From contig CM055191.1 of assembly GCA_029224185.1 (NCBI GenBank), forward strand, positions 11,879,536-11,943,535: 64,000 bases of DNA, read 5' to 3'. This document shows, piece by piece, positions 61,970 to 64,000 of this stretch. The position numbers and the translations under genes are program-made. A model generated the notes under the pieces. That model saw only the letters and a list, made by a program, of their open reading frames with translations, was not told the origin of the DNA and did not search any database. How positions within the stretch are numbered: position 1 is the first letter of the stretch; every line of letters starts with the position of its first letter. The stretch comes from Karalla daura. Taxonomy: Eukaryota > Chordata > Actinopteri > Chaetodontiformes > Leiognathidae.

Positions 61970-64000
61970 AGGGCGTTCAGACACTTTAAACTCTTTCCAG
62001 CGCGTGATAACATGCACGTCACACTGTGTATTGGGTTGTAGGAGTGTGTGTGTGAATGTCCCGGCACTGCAAACAGCTCACAGTGTTTTTTTGTCTCTCT
62101 CCGTCCAGGTTAAAATGTCCGTACGACGTCTCGGTAGAGCTGGCATCGTACTGTTTACAAAGTAAGTCGACCGACCGCCTCCACTTTCTCGTCTGCTGCA
62201 GAGACTCGGGCTGAAGATGTTCGACCGTGAAGCCGTGAATCTTTTTTTTTTTAAAAAAACATCTCGAAAAGGAGACGCTGTGAATAGCACAAAAGGCAGA
62301 AGCGGAATAAGTACACTTATTTAGAGCGATAAAGAGGTTGCCCCTGTTCGGCCTCTCCTCAAATCTTAAATGTCACAGCTGTGAAATAGCTGTCTCTCAA
62401 AGCAGCTCCCGCTCCGAGACGACGCTCGCACGCTACAAGCCTGCAGCTCCGAACGAGCGGCCGCCTGACCTTTGCTGAGCGCCGGCCACATGTGACAATT
62501 AGAGGGTAATGATGGATGGTGAATCGCTGCGTAATCGCGGTGAGAGTCGCTCTGTCAGATTGACGATGGAGCAGTGTCTTCCTAGTAATGTCAGCCGCTG
62601 TCAGATCCCCGCTTACCAGGGAAAGTAAACCCGTTCTGTGGCAGTGAAATTCACAGAGTTGCCCCCTTTTACTATATCGATTCATGGTTAAAAACGGCCA
62701 TGTCTTCACATAAAAGGGGACCTGGAATGAACAGCTACTATTTCTACCAGTCTATTGTTGATCAAAGATGTACTGTATAGCATCATCTCATCCTCATTCA
62801 GTTTTCTGGTGAAATGTCAATTCCTTCTCCGACTCCCACACCAAAATAGGAAATTGTTTGTAAAAAAAGAAATAAAAGCATCTGAAAAGCTTCTATGTTG
62901 TAAGCAAGGATAGAAGCAAGGATAGAAACTCTCTAGTCACGTTTGAAGTTTCACCACCTGTGTTTCTATATGTATTGCCACGTCCAGGTGAGCTGGGAGA
63001 CTGCGACCCGCTGGAGCACTCTCCCGAGCTGGTGTCGGAGTTTCGCTTCAGCCCCAAGCAGAGCGAGGCCATGGAGGCGGACATCTTCGGCAGGTGGCTG
63101 GAGCTCAGGTGAGTGCAAGGCTGAATCGTGAAGGCGCCATATCAAGAAGTGGAGTTTGGACTTTGTCGTCCACTAAAAACCTCACTCTTGCACCTGCCGC
63201 CTGAATGGAGGTCGTTGGGGAATTTGACCCCCTGCACTCTGGACGAAAGCGGCGGGAAAAAGAAAGTCTTTCAGCCCCTGGCGTTCCCACCCGGCCCGAG
63301 CGTCTAAATTTCACTCCGTGCTCCTTTCTCTCCTCCTCCGCCTTGGCCCTGGCTCTCAGCGGCCCGCGTGCAGGATTAAGGGATTAATCCCTGGAGGGTC
63401 TTGATTGATTCCGAGCAGTATTTAACCCAGCCGCGGTCTGATTGCTCCCATCTCGGATTAGATTACACACACATATGCTGCGCTTCAACGAGCCCGCTGA
63501 GCCGCGCCGGGGACGAACCCGCCTGCGAGTTCACAGCCCGGAGCTCAGGTCCCTGTCCCCGAGCTGACGCCGGCTGGTCCCAGAGGCCACCCAGGTGTGG
63601 GGGAAAGGCGGTTTTCTCTGGCGTTTTTTGTTGTGAAACTCAACAAGTCTGCTCGTGAATCCACAGGGGGAAGAGTCCGTCGCAAGCAGAGATCTCGTTC
63701 CTCAACAAATGCAAGTGGCTGGAACTGTACGGAGTCGATATGCACTTTGTCAAGGTGTGTGAGGTTAAGTCCTACTGGAAGTGTCACAGGTGTGTGTGTG
63801 TGTGTGTGAGACGACTAATGAGGTGCCTGTGTTGTCGTTTTCAGGGCAGAGATGGAGGAGAATATGCGCTCGGCCTTACTCCTACAGGCATCTTAGTGTT
63901 TGAGGGCTCCAACAAAATCGGCCTCTTTTTCTGGTAGGAACCCTGAACACACCTCCAGCAGGTGCTGTGACACCCCGGGGGCGACTAAAAGATGCACCCA
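56524..64000 (+). CDS. epb41l4b: Band 4.1-like protein 4B, N-terminal part (partial gene)
   Basis: Nine exons in the window: 56524-56823, 59589-59693, 59818-59860, 60332-60410, 60705-60749, 62109-62161, 62988-63108, 63667-63754, 63845-63933, encoding 307 residues and then cut by the window edge. EPB41L4B (EHM2) is a FERM protein that links membrane proteins to cortical actin and affects adhesion and migration. The N-terminus MMGFLRRTFSRRS matches human MLRFLRRTFGRRS. A Gly-rich stretch (about 34-50) and GGASVHIPAAGAARST follow, then the FERM: CRVLLLDGSDVNVDLP, KGQDLFDQIMYHIDL, ETDYFGLQY, SSEPNNLREEFTRYLF, ELVSEFRF, LTPTGILVFEGSNKIGLFFW. SSEPNNLREEFTRYLF separates it from PTPN and from EPB41L1-3. 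Two ATGs are adjacent (56524, 56527); either may be used. It lies head-to-tail after ptpn3, as in human 9q31. Confidence 0.94.
56838..56912. repeat. (TG)n microsatellite after the epb41l4b first exon
   Basis: TG units with CG interruptions starting about 15 bases past the donor. From 56996 to about 57360 degenerate TGTGTGTC/AAAGTGTGTG minisatellite-like units continue. Confidence 0.85.
56990..57360. repeat. Degenerate GTGTGTCAAAGT minisatellite
   Basis: Irregular copies of a 10-20 base unit (AAAGTGTGTGTCAATG and variants) fill the start of epb41l4b intron 1. GTGAGAGACAGT-type blocks suggest a segment repeated twice: GGAGGCGCCTAGGGGCTCCC near 56945 and GGAGGCTCCCAGGGGTCCC near 57367. Confidence 0.7.
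57361..59588. other. Remainder of epb41l4b intron 1
   Basis: It holds a (TG)n run at 57931-57970, CTC-rich tracts at 58110-58165 and 58303-58383, a T-rich run at 58976-59010 and a CAG run at 59448-59470. No exon was seen. Confidence 0.5.
59775..59816. repeat. (TC)20 microsatellite acting as polypyrimidine tract
   Basis: Pure TC repeat ending directly in the TAG acceptor of epb41l4b exon 3 (59818). Confidence 0.95.
60750..62108. other. epb41l4b intron 5
   Basis: 1.36 kb with CA runs at 61927-61966 and shorter ones near 61695 and 61740. Open frames of about 200 residues on both strands (61102-61861) resemble no known protein and overlap each other, so they are not called. Confidence 0.5.
62162..62987. 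other. epb41l4b intron 6
   Basis: Unique sequence without exon or repeat worth naming, apart from a T10-A7 run at 62241-62258. Confidence 0.5.

Overview
This window is nuclear DNA of a ray-finned (teleost) fish. Every gene is split by GT-AG introns, mostly short ones. The proteins are vertebrate families. Dinucleotide microsatellites, mainly (CA)n/(TG)n, are dense, and many fragments of one tRNA-like dispersed repeat of the kind common in fish lie between exons. No prokaryotic, viral, CRISPR, rRNA or confident tRNA feature is present. Products were recognised from remembered family sequences; no search was run. Exon borders were chosen by splice consensus, and every internal junction keeps the reading frame.

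Layout, left to right: (1) 929-1863 (+), last four exons of msh5, a meiotic MutS homologue. (2) 2286-4430 (-), a small GPI-anchored Ly6/uPAR-type protein, convergent with msh5. (3) 7959-8789 (-), a single-exon TMEM200 two-pass membrane protein. (4) 14728-23136 (-), an L3MBTL chromatin reader in 21 coding exons (FCS finger, three MBT repeats, C2HC finger, SAM), with a non-coding first exon and NRF1-type promoter near 26.2 kb. (5) 27431-30169 (+), tmem244, head-to-head with L3MBTL. (6) 31012-35094 (-), an SGK-family AGC kinase in 12 exons, convergent with tmem244. (7) 39436-52130 (+), ptpn3, a FERM-PDZ-tyrosine phosphatase in 25 exons. (8) 56524 to the right edge (+), the 5' part of epb41l4b, a FERM protein cut by the window end.

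The gene order is informative. tmem200, l3mbtl, tmem244 and sgk have relatives close together on human 6q22-q23, and L3MBTL1-SGK2 are neighbours on human 20q13, so this looks like one copy of a block duplicated early in vertebrates. ptpn3-epb41l4b is a conserved tandem pair (human 9q31). Here the two FERM regions share nearly identical exon lengths and phases, which points to a very old local duplication. msh5 and a Ly6 gene recall the MHC class III neighbourhood. The genes do not form a pathway or operon; they are neighbours by descent.

I found no evidence of an undescribed multi-gene system. The observations most worth checking are the shared FERM exon pattern, an SGK with a replaced N-terminal linker, repeated use of TG or TC microsatellites at 3' splice sites, and several candidate regulatory motifs (TFE/MITF-type E-boxes, an NKX-type palindrome, YY1-like and CTCF-like sites).
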